A program made the position numbers and the translations under genes. Below, piece after piece: positions 7,793-14,589 of a DNA stretch of 19,897 nt; within the stretch, counting starts at the first letter, position 1, and the number at the start of each line of letters is the position of its first letter. The notes beneath the pieces were generated by a model, which saw nothing but the letters and a program-made list of their open reading frames with translations, ran no database searches and was not told the DNA's origin. Where the stretch lies: contig DHQV01000002.1 of assembly GCA_002408185.1 (NCBI GenBank), forward strand, positions 68,046 to 87,942. Direction: 5' to 3'. Source of the DNA: Deltaproteobacteria bacterium UBA5329. GTDB taxonomy: Bacteria; Desulfobacterota; Syntrophorhabdia; Syntrophorhabdales; Syntrophorhabdaceae.

Positions 7793-8941
7793 ATGAAGGT
7801 ATTGGTCGTGGGTGGTACGGGCGGAATGGGGCAGGGTGTTGCGCGGGACCTCATCAAGCAGGAACGGATAGAGGCGGTGACGCTCGGTGATATCAATGTC
7901 GATCCCGGCAGGGTGCAGGAGAAACTGAAGGCAAGCCCTAAGGTGTCCCTGGTGAAGATCGATGTTAACGACCATGCGGAAATGGTCGCTGCGATCAAGG
8001 CGGCGGATGTGGTCGTCAACTGTGCCGGACCGTTCTACAAGACGGCTGTGGCGGTTGCGCGGGCCGCGGTCGAGGCAAAGGTCAACTATATCGATATCTG
8101 CGACGACTACGAAGCCGCCCAGGTCCTTTTCACATCTGATATCGATGGCGCTGCGAAACAGGCTGGAATAACCGTTCTGACCGGAATGGGGTCCGACCCC
8201 GGGACCAACAATGTCCTCGTCAAGTGGTACGCAGACAGGCTCGACCGTGTGGATGAGATCTACCTGTACTGGGTCGTCTCCATCGCGGAGCTTGCGGGGG
8301 CCGCCTGGGACCACAGCCTTCACATGGTGCTCGGCAAGATACCGCAGTACATCGACGGTCAGCTTGTTGAGGTAGACGGCGGCGACGGCGAGGAAATAGA
8401 GCATTTTCTCGAACCGCTAGGTGAGTGTCTCATCAGCTATGTCGGGCATCCCCAGCCGATCACCATACCAAGGTATATACAGGGTGTAAAGACCGTTGTT
8501 ATAAAAGGGGCGCTGATACCCCTGTGGGTAGACAGGCTCATCAAGGAACAGAAGGCGATGGGCCTTCTCGCCAACGAACCCGTCGCCGTGAGGGGAAACA
8601 AGGTGGTGCCGTACGACCTTGCCCTGAAGCTCTGGGATACGATCCCCAAAGACCGGGACAGGGGCCCTGAGGCTTCCGGCCTAAAGGTCATTGTCAAAGG
8701 TGAACGGCAGGGAAAACAGGTGACGTACACGGCGGATATCGTCGGGCGGATGGCCCCGGGAACGGGACTACCGGCCTCGATAGCGGCGCTCATGATGGAT
8801 GCGGGCGAAGTGACCGCAAAGGGCGTTGTCGCACCGGAAGGCTGTGTCGACCCCGATAAGTTTCTCTCTGAATTTATGAAACGCGGGGCGCGGATACACC
8901 AGACCGAGACGATAAAGTCCATGTTCACCCTCCCGGCCTGA
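7793..8941 (+). CDS. Saccharopine dehydrogenase-like NAD(P)-dependent oxidoreductase
   Basis: 382 residues. The N-terminal Rossmann domain shows GGTGGMGQG (7-15), DVNDHAEMVAAI, VVNCAGPF (74-81) and NYIDICDDYE (98-107); the GMGSDPGTNNVL turn (131-142) is typical of saccharopine dehydrogenase and saccharopine reductase. Members of this group make or split secondary-amine amino acids, or oxidise amino groups as in lysine 6-dehydrogenase. Together with the aminotransferase 25 bases downstream this points to handling of an amino-acid intermediate carrying the former ring nitrogen; that is inference. GGAGGG just before ATG 7793 supports the start. The 47-base space before it holds nothing notable. 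Confidence 0.88.
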   Translation: MKVLVVGGTGGMGQGVARDLIKQERIEAVTLGDINVDPGRVQEKLKASPKVSLVKIDVNDHAEMVAAIKAADVVVNCAGPFYKTAVAVARAAVEAKVNYIDICDDYEAAQVLFTSDIDGAAKQAGITVLTGMGSDPGTNNVLVKWYADRLDRVDEIYLYWVVSIAELAGAAWDHSLHMVLGKIPQYIDGQLVEVDGGDGEEIEHFLEPLGECLISYVGHPQPITIPRYIQGVKTVVIKGALIPLWVDRLIKEQKAMGLLANEPVAVRGNKVVPYDLALKLWDTIPKDRDRGPEASGLKVIVKGERQGKQVTYTADIVGRMAPGTGLPASIAALMMDAGEVTAKGVVAPEGCVDPDKFLSEFMKRGARIHQTETIKSMFTLPA

Positions 8942-8966
8942 GGAGTTTTCATTAAGGAGGACGATT

Positions 8967-10226
8967 ATGAAAGAGGCCCCGAAACTGAACATCACACGAA
9001 GCCTCGCGCTTTTTGAAGAGGCAAAGACCCTGGTCCCCGGCGGGGTCCTCGGTGCACGCAAGCCCGGTGATTTTATCATGGGTGAGTATCCGATCTTTCT
9101 CGAATATGGGAAGGGGGCCCGTCTCATCGACGTCGACGGGAACGAATTCATCGATTACCTGTGCGGCTACGGTCCCGTTATCCTCGGGTACAGGGAGGAT
9201 GAGGTGGATGACGCCGTGTTCCACCAGATTAAAGACAAGGGGTTCTGTTTCACGCTTACCCAGCCGTACCAGAACGACCTTGCAAAGAAGCTCATCGATC
9301 TCATACCCTCGGCCGAGCTCAGCATTTTCCTGAAAACTGGTTCGGATGCGACAACCGCCGCCATCCGCATTGCTCGGGCATATACGGGCAGGATCAAGGT
9401 GATGCGCTGCGGGTACCACGGATGGCATGACTGGTGTGTCGAGATGAAAGGCGGCATCCCCGAGAAATTCTACGAGGATGTCTTCGAATTTCACTACAAT
9501 GACCTCGACATGCTCGAAGACCTGATGAAAAAGCACGGTGATCAGACCGCCGCAATAATCATGACGCCCTTTGGCCACCCGCTTCATCAGAAGATGCAGG
9601 AACCCAAACCCGGCTTCCTTGGAGGTGTGAGGAGGCTTGCCGACAAGTACGGCGCGGTCCTGGTCTTTGACGAGGTCCGCACGTGCTTCCGCTTGAGGAT
9701 GGGCGGCGCCCAGGAGCTGTACGGGGTCACGCCCGACCTCACCGTCCTCGGAAAGGGCATGGCCAACGGCTGGGCCATCAGCGTCGTGACAGGCAAGAAG
9801 GACGTCATGATGGCAGCGGCATCCAGGCTCTTTATCTCGTCGACATTCTTCCCCAACAGTGACGGATATATCGCGGCGCTGAAGACAATCGAGATCATGC
9901 AGCGTGAAAAGGTTATCGACAATATATGGGAGAAGGGCGAGCGGCTCCTCATGAAGATCCGGGGCATCATCGACAGGTATCCAGATGCCGGTGCGGAGCT
10001 TACCGGTGTTGCGCCGATGTTCATGATCACGTTCACGAAAGGCGACCCGGCAACCCAGAGAGACCGGCGGACCGATTTTTATACGCAGCTTATACGCAGG
10101 GGATTTTTCTTTACGCCCCACCATCACGCTTACATCAGCTTCAGGCACACGGAAGAGGAACTCGACCTGACGGCGGCGGCGATAGACGAGTCAATGGCTT
10201 ATATCAGCGAGAAATATAAGGGGTAG
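8967..10226 (+). CDS. Class III PLP-dependent aminotransferase / glutamate-1-semialdehyde aminomutase-like
   Basis: 419 residues, close to the length of glutamate-1-semialdehyde 2,1-aminomutase. The PLP site is intact: the phosphate-binding TGSDATTAAIRIARA (124-138), the stacking YHGWHDW (150-156), VLVFDEV with Asp235 contacting the pyridine nitrogen, and LGKGMANG with the Schiff-base Lys263. The enzyme should move an amino group between an amine and a ketone or aldehyde, either between molecules or within one. It lies between a saccharopine-dehydrogenase-like gene and the second molybdenum set in an operon with no tetrapyrrole genes, so a catabolic role is more likely than haem synthesis. 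AAGGAGGACG upstream supports ATG 8967. Confidence 0.9.
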   Translation: MKEAPKLNITRSLALFEEAKTLVPGGVLGARKPGDFIMGEYPIFLEYGKGARLIDVDGNEFIDYLCGYGPVILGYREDEVDDAVFHQIKDKGFCFTLTQPYQNDLAKKLIDLIPSAELSIFLKTGSDATTAAIRIARAYTGRIKVMRCGYHGWHDWCVEMKGGIPEKFYEDVFEFHYNDLDMLEDLMKKHGDQTAAIIMTPFGHPLHQKMQEPKPGFLGGVRRLADKYGAVLVFDEVRTCFRLRMGGAQELYGVTPDLTVLGKGMANGWAISVVTGKKDVMMAAASRLFISSTFFPNSDGYIAALKTIEIMQREKVIDNIWEKGERLLMKIRGIIDRYPDAGAELTGVAPMFMITFTKGDPATQRDRRTDFYTQLIRRGFFFTPHHHAYISFRHTEEELDLTAAAIDESMAYISEKYKG

Positions 10227-10239
10227 GGGGTATTTATCG

Positions 10240-12516
10240 ATGAACAATGAATTTAACATAGTCGGAAAAAGGGTCGTGCGCAGCGATTCCCTCGCCAAGG
10301 TCACCGGCGAGGCGCGCTATACCGCCGACCTCAAATTTCCCAACATGCTCGTGGCGAAGGTCTTGAGGAGCCCGCACCCGCACGCGAAGATCCTTAAAAT
10401 TGATTGCTCGAAGGCCCTCAAGGTCCCGGGGGTCAAAGCCGCGGTAAGCGGTTTTGACTCGTACGGTGTTAAATGGGGGGTCTTCCGCTATACGCAGGAC
10501 CATGCCATGCTCCACACCGACAAGGTCCGCTACATCGGGGAGGATGTGGCAGCGGTGGCCGCGGTCGACGAAGAGACCGCGCTCGAGGCCCTGTCCCTCA
10601 TCAAGGTCGACTATGAGCCCCTGCCCGCAGTCTTCGATCCCTTCGAATCGATGAAGGACGGTGCCCCGCAGATCCATAGCGAGTACAAGAACAATGTCAA
10701 TATTCATATCCACATCGATGTCGGCGAGGTAGATAAGGCCATGGAAAAGGCATTCCTCGTTCGCGAAGACACCTTCAAGGCGGCAGGTGAGGCGTACGCG
10801 ATGATGGAACCGTACGCCGTTGTCGCCCTGTTCAAGAACGGCTACCTTGACCTGTACATGCCCAACGCAGGCCCCCACGTCCGGGCCAAGGCCCTGTCAA
10901 ATATGTTGAAGCTTCCCCTTAACAGGGTGCGTATCCGTCATATCAATTCGGGTGGTGCGTTCGGCGGGCGCTCGGAGGTGGCACCGGGCGACCTCGTCGC
11001 GTCGCTTCTTGCGATCAAGTCCGGCCAGCCGGTGAAGCTCGTCCTCACACGCGAGGAGAACGCGACCGCTTCACGGCAGGTCCATGACATCGTCGCCACG
11101 GTCAAGACGGGCATGAAGAAGGACGGGACGATCCTCGCCAAGGACTACAAGGTCGTTTACGACGGCGGGGCGTACAGTTCGACCGGCCCCATAGCGACAT
11201 CGATACCCTTCTATGTCTATGAAGAATGCTATCGTTTTCCGAATGTCCGCTATAACGGATACAGGGTATTTACGAACAAAGGTATCCGGGGAATGTACGG
11301 GTGCCATGGACGGGCCTTTCTCGCGGGGAACGAGTCGCAGATGGACCTGATGGCCAAGGAACTCGGGCTTGACCCCGTCGATGTCAGGCTGAAAAATGGC
11401 CTGAAACCGGGTGAGGTAACTGCGACAAAGTCAAAAATAACGAGCTGCGGCCTTAAGGAAACGATCCTTGAAGCCTCCGAAAAGACAAATTTCAGGAAGA
11501 AATGGGCTAAACCGTCTAAGCGCAAGGGTATCGGCATGGGATGTGTTGCGATCATGTGCGGCTTCCCGATGGGTTTTCGTTCGGGGTCCTCAGCCTATGT
11601 CAAGATAAATGATGACGGGCAGGTGACACTCGTGACCGGTCTCGTCGACAACGGCCAGGGCAACGAATCGATGGTTATCCAGGTAGCCTCCGAGGTCCTC
11701 GGCGTACCGATGGAAGATATCAACCTTGTCTGCGCCGATACGGAGGTGACGAACCTTGATCCCGGCGCGTATTCGCAGGCGGCGGCCTTTGTCGGTGCAA
11801 ATGCTGTACGGGTCGCATGCGAGAATGCCCGGAAGAGGATTGTTGCGATAGCCGCCGAAAAACTGGGTATAAAGGAAACCGAGGTGGGTTTGAAAGACCG
11901 TGCGGCGCATTCGATCAAACACCCCGACAAAAAGATGCCGATATCGTGGGTCGTGCGTGAGGCGTTTTTCCGGGGTGAGCCGATCGTTGCCACCGGTTCG
12001 TTTTTTCCGCATATCGATTTCGAAAGGGAATGGGTCACGCGGCCGTGGGGCCAGATGGCGGGGACGTTCTCGTTCGGGACGTCGGTCGCCGAGATCGAGA
12101 TCGATCAGGAAACCGGCAAGATAAAGATGCCGAAATTTACATCGGCCCATGACTGCGGGAGGCCTATCAACCCGATGGCCGTTGAGGGCCAGATGGAGGG
12201 CTCGATCCAGCAGGCGGGTGTGGCGGCGCTTACCGAGGGAAATCTCTGGGACAAGGGACATCTTCTCAACCCGAACCTTCTCGAATACAAGGTCCCGCTT
12301 GCATGCGACATGCCCGAGATTGATACCATCATCGTCAGTTCGCGTGACCCTGCAGGGCCGTTCGGCGCGAAGGAGGGAGGCCTTACAATCCGTATGAATG
12401 CGTATAGCGCGGTCGCCTGTGCCCTGACAAATGCCACGGGTGAGCTCTTTACCGAATTGCCTCTCACACCCGACAAAGTGCTGACGGTCCTGGAACGCAA
12501 AAAGGGGGTGAAATAA
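10240..12516 (+). CDS. Molybdopterin-binding subunit of a 4-hydroxybenzoyl-CoA reductase-like enzyme, catalytic Glu absent
   Basis: 758 residues, full length for the family (the well-known 4-hydroxybenzoyl-CoA reductase alpha subunit has about 769). Motifs: VTGEARYTADL (21-31), SGGAFGGRSE (237-246), GLVDNGQGNES (467-477) with the cofactor Gln, DCGRPINPMAVEGQMEG (638-654) and DPAGPFGAK (703-711). Two departures stand out. The GxGE motif with the catalytic glutamate reads EGGL, an ungapped change placing Leu715 at the Glu position, 43 residues from the end. The AFRGxGxPQ loop reads IRGMYGCHGRAF (349-360) with about three extra residues. The gene begins 13 bases after the aminotransferase with a modest GGGGG ribosome site, and its stop overlaps the next start (TAATG). 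Subunit identity is secure; the reaction is open. Confidence 0.9.
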   Translation: MNNEFNIVGKRVVRSDSLAKVTGEARYTADLKFPNMLVAKVLRSPHPHAKILKIDCSKALKVPGVKAAVSGFDSYGVKWGVFRYTQDHAMLHTDKVRYIGEDVAAVAAVDEETALEALSLIKVDYEPLPAVFDPFESMKDGAPQIHSEYKNNVNIHIHIDVGEVDKAMEKAFLVREDTFKAAGEAYAMMEPYAVVALFKNGYLDLYMPNAGPHVRAKALSNMLKLPLNRVRIRHINSGGAFGGRSEVAPGDLVASLLAIKSGQPVKLVLTREENATASRQVHDIVATVKTGMKKDGTILAKDYKVVYDGGAYSSTGPIATSIPFYVYEECYRFPNVRYNGYRVFTNKGIRGMYGCHGRAFLAGNESQMDLMAKELGLDPVDVRLKNGLKPGEVTATKSKITSCGLKETILEASEKTNFRKKWAKPSKRKGIGMGCVAIMCGFPMGFRSGSSAYVKINDDGQVTLVTGLVDNGQGNESMVIQVASEVLGVPMEDINLVCADTEVTNLDPGAYSQAAAFVGANAVRVACENARKRIVAIAAEKLGIKETEVGLKDRAAHSIKHPDKKMPISWVVREAFFRGEPIVATGSFFPHIDFEREWVTRPWGQMAGTFSFGTSVAEIEIDQETGKIKMPKFTSAHDCGRPINPMAVEGQMEGSIQQAGVAALTEGNLWDKGHLLNPNLLEYKVPLACDMPEIDTIIVSSRDPAGPFGAKEGGLTIRMNAYSAVACALTNATGELFTELPLTPDKVLTVLERKKGVK

Positions 12517-13463
12517 TGGTCCTGCCGAAATTTGAATACAAGAAGGCTAGGGACGTTGCGGATGCGATAGCCCTCTATAAAGGCCAGAAAGGAAAGGCCG
12601 TGTACCTGGCGGGCGGGACCGACCTTATCCCGCTTATCAAGCAGAGATTGTCGACGCCTTCGGTGGTCATCGACCTGAAAGGCATCGAAGAACTGAAGTC
12701 AATTACCAACAAGGATGGATGGCTCGAGATCGGTGCGAATGTGACACTGTTCGAACTCAAGATCTACCCGTGGATCAGGGACAATTTACCGGCGTTCTAC
12801 GAATCCCTCGAAGCTACGGCCTGCGAGACCTTGCAGTTGCGCGGTACGATCGGCGGGAACATCCTGCAGGACACGCGGTGTCTTAAGCATAACCAGTCGC
12901 TCGAATGGAGGACCTCAAGAGGTTTTTGCCTGAAGTCGAATGGAAAAGAATGCAACGTCGTCAAGGGCTCGAAGGTGTGTTTTGCAAATTACTGCAGTGA
13001 CAATGCGCCCGCGCTCGTTACGCTCGGCGCCGAGTTGAAGCTCGAGGGGCCGAAAGGAGAACGGGTGATAGAACTCACCACCCTCTTTACCGGCGATAGT
13101 CTGAAACCCTTTTCTATCGACGCCGGGGAGATCCTTACGTACATACGCATACCCGCAAAGAAGACGAAAGGTGCTTACGAGAAATTGCGGGTGAGGGAAT
13201 CCATGGACTATCCGCTGGTCGGCGTCGCCGTATCGTCCGTTGGAGTGGCCGCGAAGATATGCGTCGGCGGCGTTGGGCTTCAACCCAGATTATACGAGCT
13301 CGAGGATGCGGGCATTGAAACGGCGATCAGGGAGATCGCCGACAAGGCCTCGAGCGACGCGAAACCGGTGGCAAATGCGGTCGTTTCGCCGGCATACCGG
13401 AAAAAAATGGTCGGTGTCCTGGTAAAAAGGGCGGTCAAGCGGGCTATCGGGGAGGGAAAATAA
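12516..13463 (+). CDS. FAD/[4Fe-4S] beta subunit of a 4-hydroxybenzoyl-CoA reductase-type enzyme (HcrB-like)
   Basis: 315 residues with the FAD-binding AGGTD (32-36) and TIGGN (111-115). Directly after comes the insertion that separates 4-hydroxybenzoyl-CoA reductase from other molybdenum hydroxylases: Cys122, Cys138, Cys146 and Cys155, spaced C-x15-C-x7-C-x8-C, with DTRC and EWR context as in HcrB. In HcrB these cysteines hold an extra [4Fe-4S] cluster that feeds low-potential electrons from ferredoxin to the molybdenum site, so the enzyme runs as a reductase. The same use is inferred here. Start and stop are both TAATG overlaps with the neighbouring subunits, so the three subunits are probably made in equal amounts. 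No ferredoxin gene is in the window. Confidence 0.93.
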   Translation: MVLPKFEYKKARDVADAIALYKGQKGKAVYLAGGTDLIPLIKQRLSTPSVVIDLKGIEELKSITNKDGWLEIGANVTLFELKIYPWIRDNLPAFYESLEATACETLQLRGTIGGNILQDTRCLKHNQSLEWRTSRGFCLKSNGKECNVVKGSKVCFANYCSDNAPALVTLGAELKLEGPKGERVIELTTLFTGDSLKPFSIDAGEILTYIRIPAKKTKGAYEKLRVRESMDYPLVGVAVSSVGVAAKICVGGVGLQPRLYELEDAGIETAIREIADKASSDAKPVANAVVSPAYRKKMVGVLVKRAVKRAIGEGK

Positions 13464-13930
13464 TGAAGATGACACGGGTCAGTTTTGAGATCAACAACGA
13501 GAAGGTGAGCCTCGACGTGCGTCCTTATGAAACCCTTCTCGAGACCCTTCGCGAGCGCCTCATGTTGACGGGTGCAAAGGAGGCATGCGGCATGGGCTCG
13601 TGCGGGGCATGCACGGTCGTGATGAACGGTATACCTGTGAGATCGTGCCTTGTCCTGGCCCCGGAGGCCGACGGGGCGGTGATAACGACAGTCGAAGGTT
13701 TAAGGCAGGACGGAAAGCTGCACCCCCTTCAGCAGGCATTCATGGAAAAGGGTGCAGTGCAATGCGGGTTCTGCACGTCCGGTATGATAATGACGGCAAA
13801 GGCGCTCCTCGAGAGGAACAAGAAGCCGACGAAAAAAGAGATAATTAAAACGATGTCGTCGAATATCTGCCGCTGTACGGGATACAAAAAGATAATTGAG
13901 GCGGTGGAGGAGGCGGCGAAAAAGATATAA
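13463..13930 (+). CDS. 2x[2Fe-2S] gamma subunit of the HcrB-associated molybdenum enzyme (HcrC-like)
   Basis: 155 residues, co-linear with the small subunit at 4716. One cluster uses Cys42, 47, 50 and 62 (CGMGSCGACT...SC), the other Cys101, 104, 136 and 138 (QCGFC...NICRCTGY). It links the [4Fe-4S]/FAD subunit to the molybdenum subunit. ATG 13463 overlaps the preceding stop (TAATG), with GGAGGG at 13451-13456 upstream. This is the last gene of the long + strand operon; a 146-base inverted-repeat element follows 3 bases after its stop codon. The gene order large-medium-small differs from the medium-small-large order of the first set, so the two sets are not a recent tandem duplication of the whole block. 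Confidence 0.95.
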   Translation: MKMTRVSFEINNEKVSLDVRPYETLLETLRERLMLTGAKEACGMGSCGACTVVMNGIPVRSCLVLAPEADGAVITTVEGLRQDGKLHPLQQAFMEKGAVQCGFCTSGMIMTAKALLERNKKPTKKEIIKTMSSNICRCTGYKKIIEAVEEAAKKI

Positions 13931-13933
13931 AAA

Positions 13934-14079
13934 TGGTTCCAGGTTCTATGTTCCAGGTTAAATACCTGTCATCATCCCGCGAATAAGTTGTACTGAAACG
14001 CCAGCCGGGGTGAGTCGGAGCTTTGCAAGCTTTGAGATTTTTCAAAAACCCGGAACCTAGAACCTGGAATCTAGAACCA
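13934..14079. repeat. 146-base inverted-repeat element (TTCCAGGTTCTA family), MITE-like
   Basis: The left arm (13934-13959) and right arm (14054-14079) are inverted copies matching at 21 of 26 positions by hand alignment. Each arm is itself built of short degenerate units such as GGTTCCA, GGTTCTA and GGAACCTAGAACC. The 94 bases between have no gene; they contain a small AGCTT-TGC-AAGCT hairpin and a T-run/A-run pair. The element sits between the end of the molybdenum operon and the promoter of the MoaD-like gene. It could be a miniature mobile element or a transcript-end structure. No transposase or clear target duplication was seen. Confidence 0.6.
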
Positions 14080-14105
14080 GAATCATATCAGGGGGTTAAA
14101 TCCTC

Positions 14106-14134
14106 TTTTCATTTCCGGGAAATGTGGTTATAAT
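14106..14134 (+). promoter_or_regulatory. Sigma-70-type promoter of the MoaD-like gene
   Basis: TTTTCA (14106-14111), a 17-base spacer and a perfect TATAAT (14129-14134), with a predicted transcription start near 14141, about 24 bases before ATG 14165. It indicates that the sulfur-carrier gene can be transcribed independently of the molybdenum operon. Confidence 0.6.
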
Positions 14135-14164
14135 TAATGTGATGAGACGGTGGAGGTAAAGAAC

Positions 14165-14458
14165 ATGAAAATAAAGATCAAGGTCGATTCCAACCTCAGG
14201 ATCAAGAATGTTTTCGAACCCCCTCTGGAAGTCGAACTGCAGGATAATGAGAACACGTTGAAGGACGTTTTGGGAAAGCTTGCGGAAAAATATCCCTACC
14301 TGAGATTTATCGAGAAGGGTGAAATGGGGGATGACCTGCATCATCTCTACCTTAATAACGAGAACCATTTCTCGTTTTCTGAAGGACTCAAGAAAAAAGT
14401 GAAAGAAGGCGACACGGTGCGTGTCGAGGCGTATATGGACCCGCTGGCAGGGGGATAG
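14165..14458 (+). CDS. MoaD/ThiS-family ubiquitin-like sulfur carrier
   Basis: 97 residues ending in the diglycine that this family needs for activation (DPLAGG), with the beta-grasp pattern MKIKIKVD..., VELQDNENTLKDVLGKLAEKYP and VKEGDTVRVEAYMDP. The C-terminus is adenylated by a MoeB-type enzyme and then carries sulfur as a thiocarboxylate, for molybdopterin dithiolene formation if it is a MoaD, or for thiamine, cysteine or tungsten cofactor pathways in relatives. Position after two molybdenum enzyme sets favours molybdopterin supply, an inference. The start is ATG 14165, with GGAGG (14152-14156) 8 bases before; a GTG at 14150 would overlap that site. Has its own promoter upstream and a strong terminator downstream. 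Confidence 0.85.
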   Translation: MKIKIKVDSNLRIKNVFEPPLEVELQDNENTLKDVLGKLAEKYPYLRFIEKGEMGDDLHHLYLNNENHFSFSEGLKKKVKEGDTVRVEAYMDPLAGG

Positions 14459-14463
14459 AAAAG

Positions 14464-14589
14464 ACCGTAAGTCGTAAGGTGCGAGGTGTAAAAAACAAAA
14501 GGGACCGTAAAGCAAACCGGTCCTTTTTCATTTCTGCAATGTTAAAGATGCATATTTTTTGGTTCTTAACTCCTCATACGACTCACGGT
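14464..14589. repeat. Inverted repeat (CGTAAGTCG family) bracketing the terminator
   Basis: ACCGTAAGTCGTA (14464-14476) and TACGACTCACGGT (14577-14589) are inverted copies with 12 of 13 matches, and similarity continues less exactly inwards (GGTGCGAG against CTCCTC). The right arm covers the last codons and stop of the minus-strand binding-protein gene. A related direct copy lies at the end of rtcA (16562-16598). The form resembles a short dispersed palindromic element. Confidence 0.6.
14497..14528. terminator. Bidirectional rho-independent terminator between convergent genes
   Basis: GGGACCG (14501-14507) pairs with CGGTCCT (14518-14524) around a 10-base loop, flanked by AAAA before and TTTT after. 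On the + strand the stem is followed by a T-run (14524-14528); on the minus strand the complementary A-run (AAAAAACAAAA, 14490-14500) gives the T-run. It can end both the MoaD-like gene and the binding-protein gene. Confidence 0.85.

Noticed and set aside
8952..10148. 398-codon minus-strand open frame opposite the aminotransferase
   Set aside because: A shadow; its sequence shows the rich His/Arg/Asp pattern of antisense translation and no known fold.
8967..10226. Housekeeping hemL (glutamate-1-semialdehyde aminomutase)
   Set aside because: The fold and PLP site agree, but the catabolic operon context and the altered substrate-side segments (for example MRCGYHGWHDW, and RTCFRLRMGG after VFDEV) make a haem role unlikely; not excluded.
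3728..13930. Recent tandem duplication of a whole molybdenum enzyme block
   Set aside because: The two sets differ in gene order, in the [4Fe-4S] insertion and in active-site motifs, so they are distant paralogues brought together.
13934..14079. CRISPR array or leader
   Set aside because: Only two inverted degenerate arms; no regular direct repeats with unique spacers and no cas genes.
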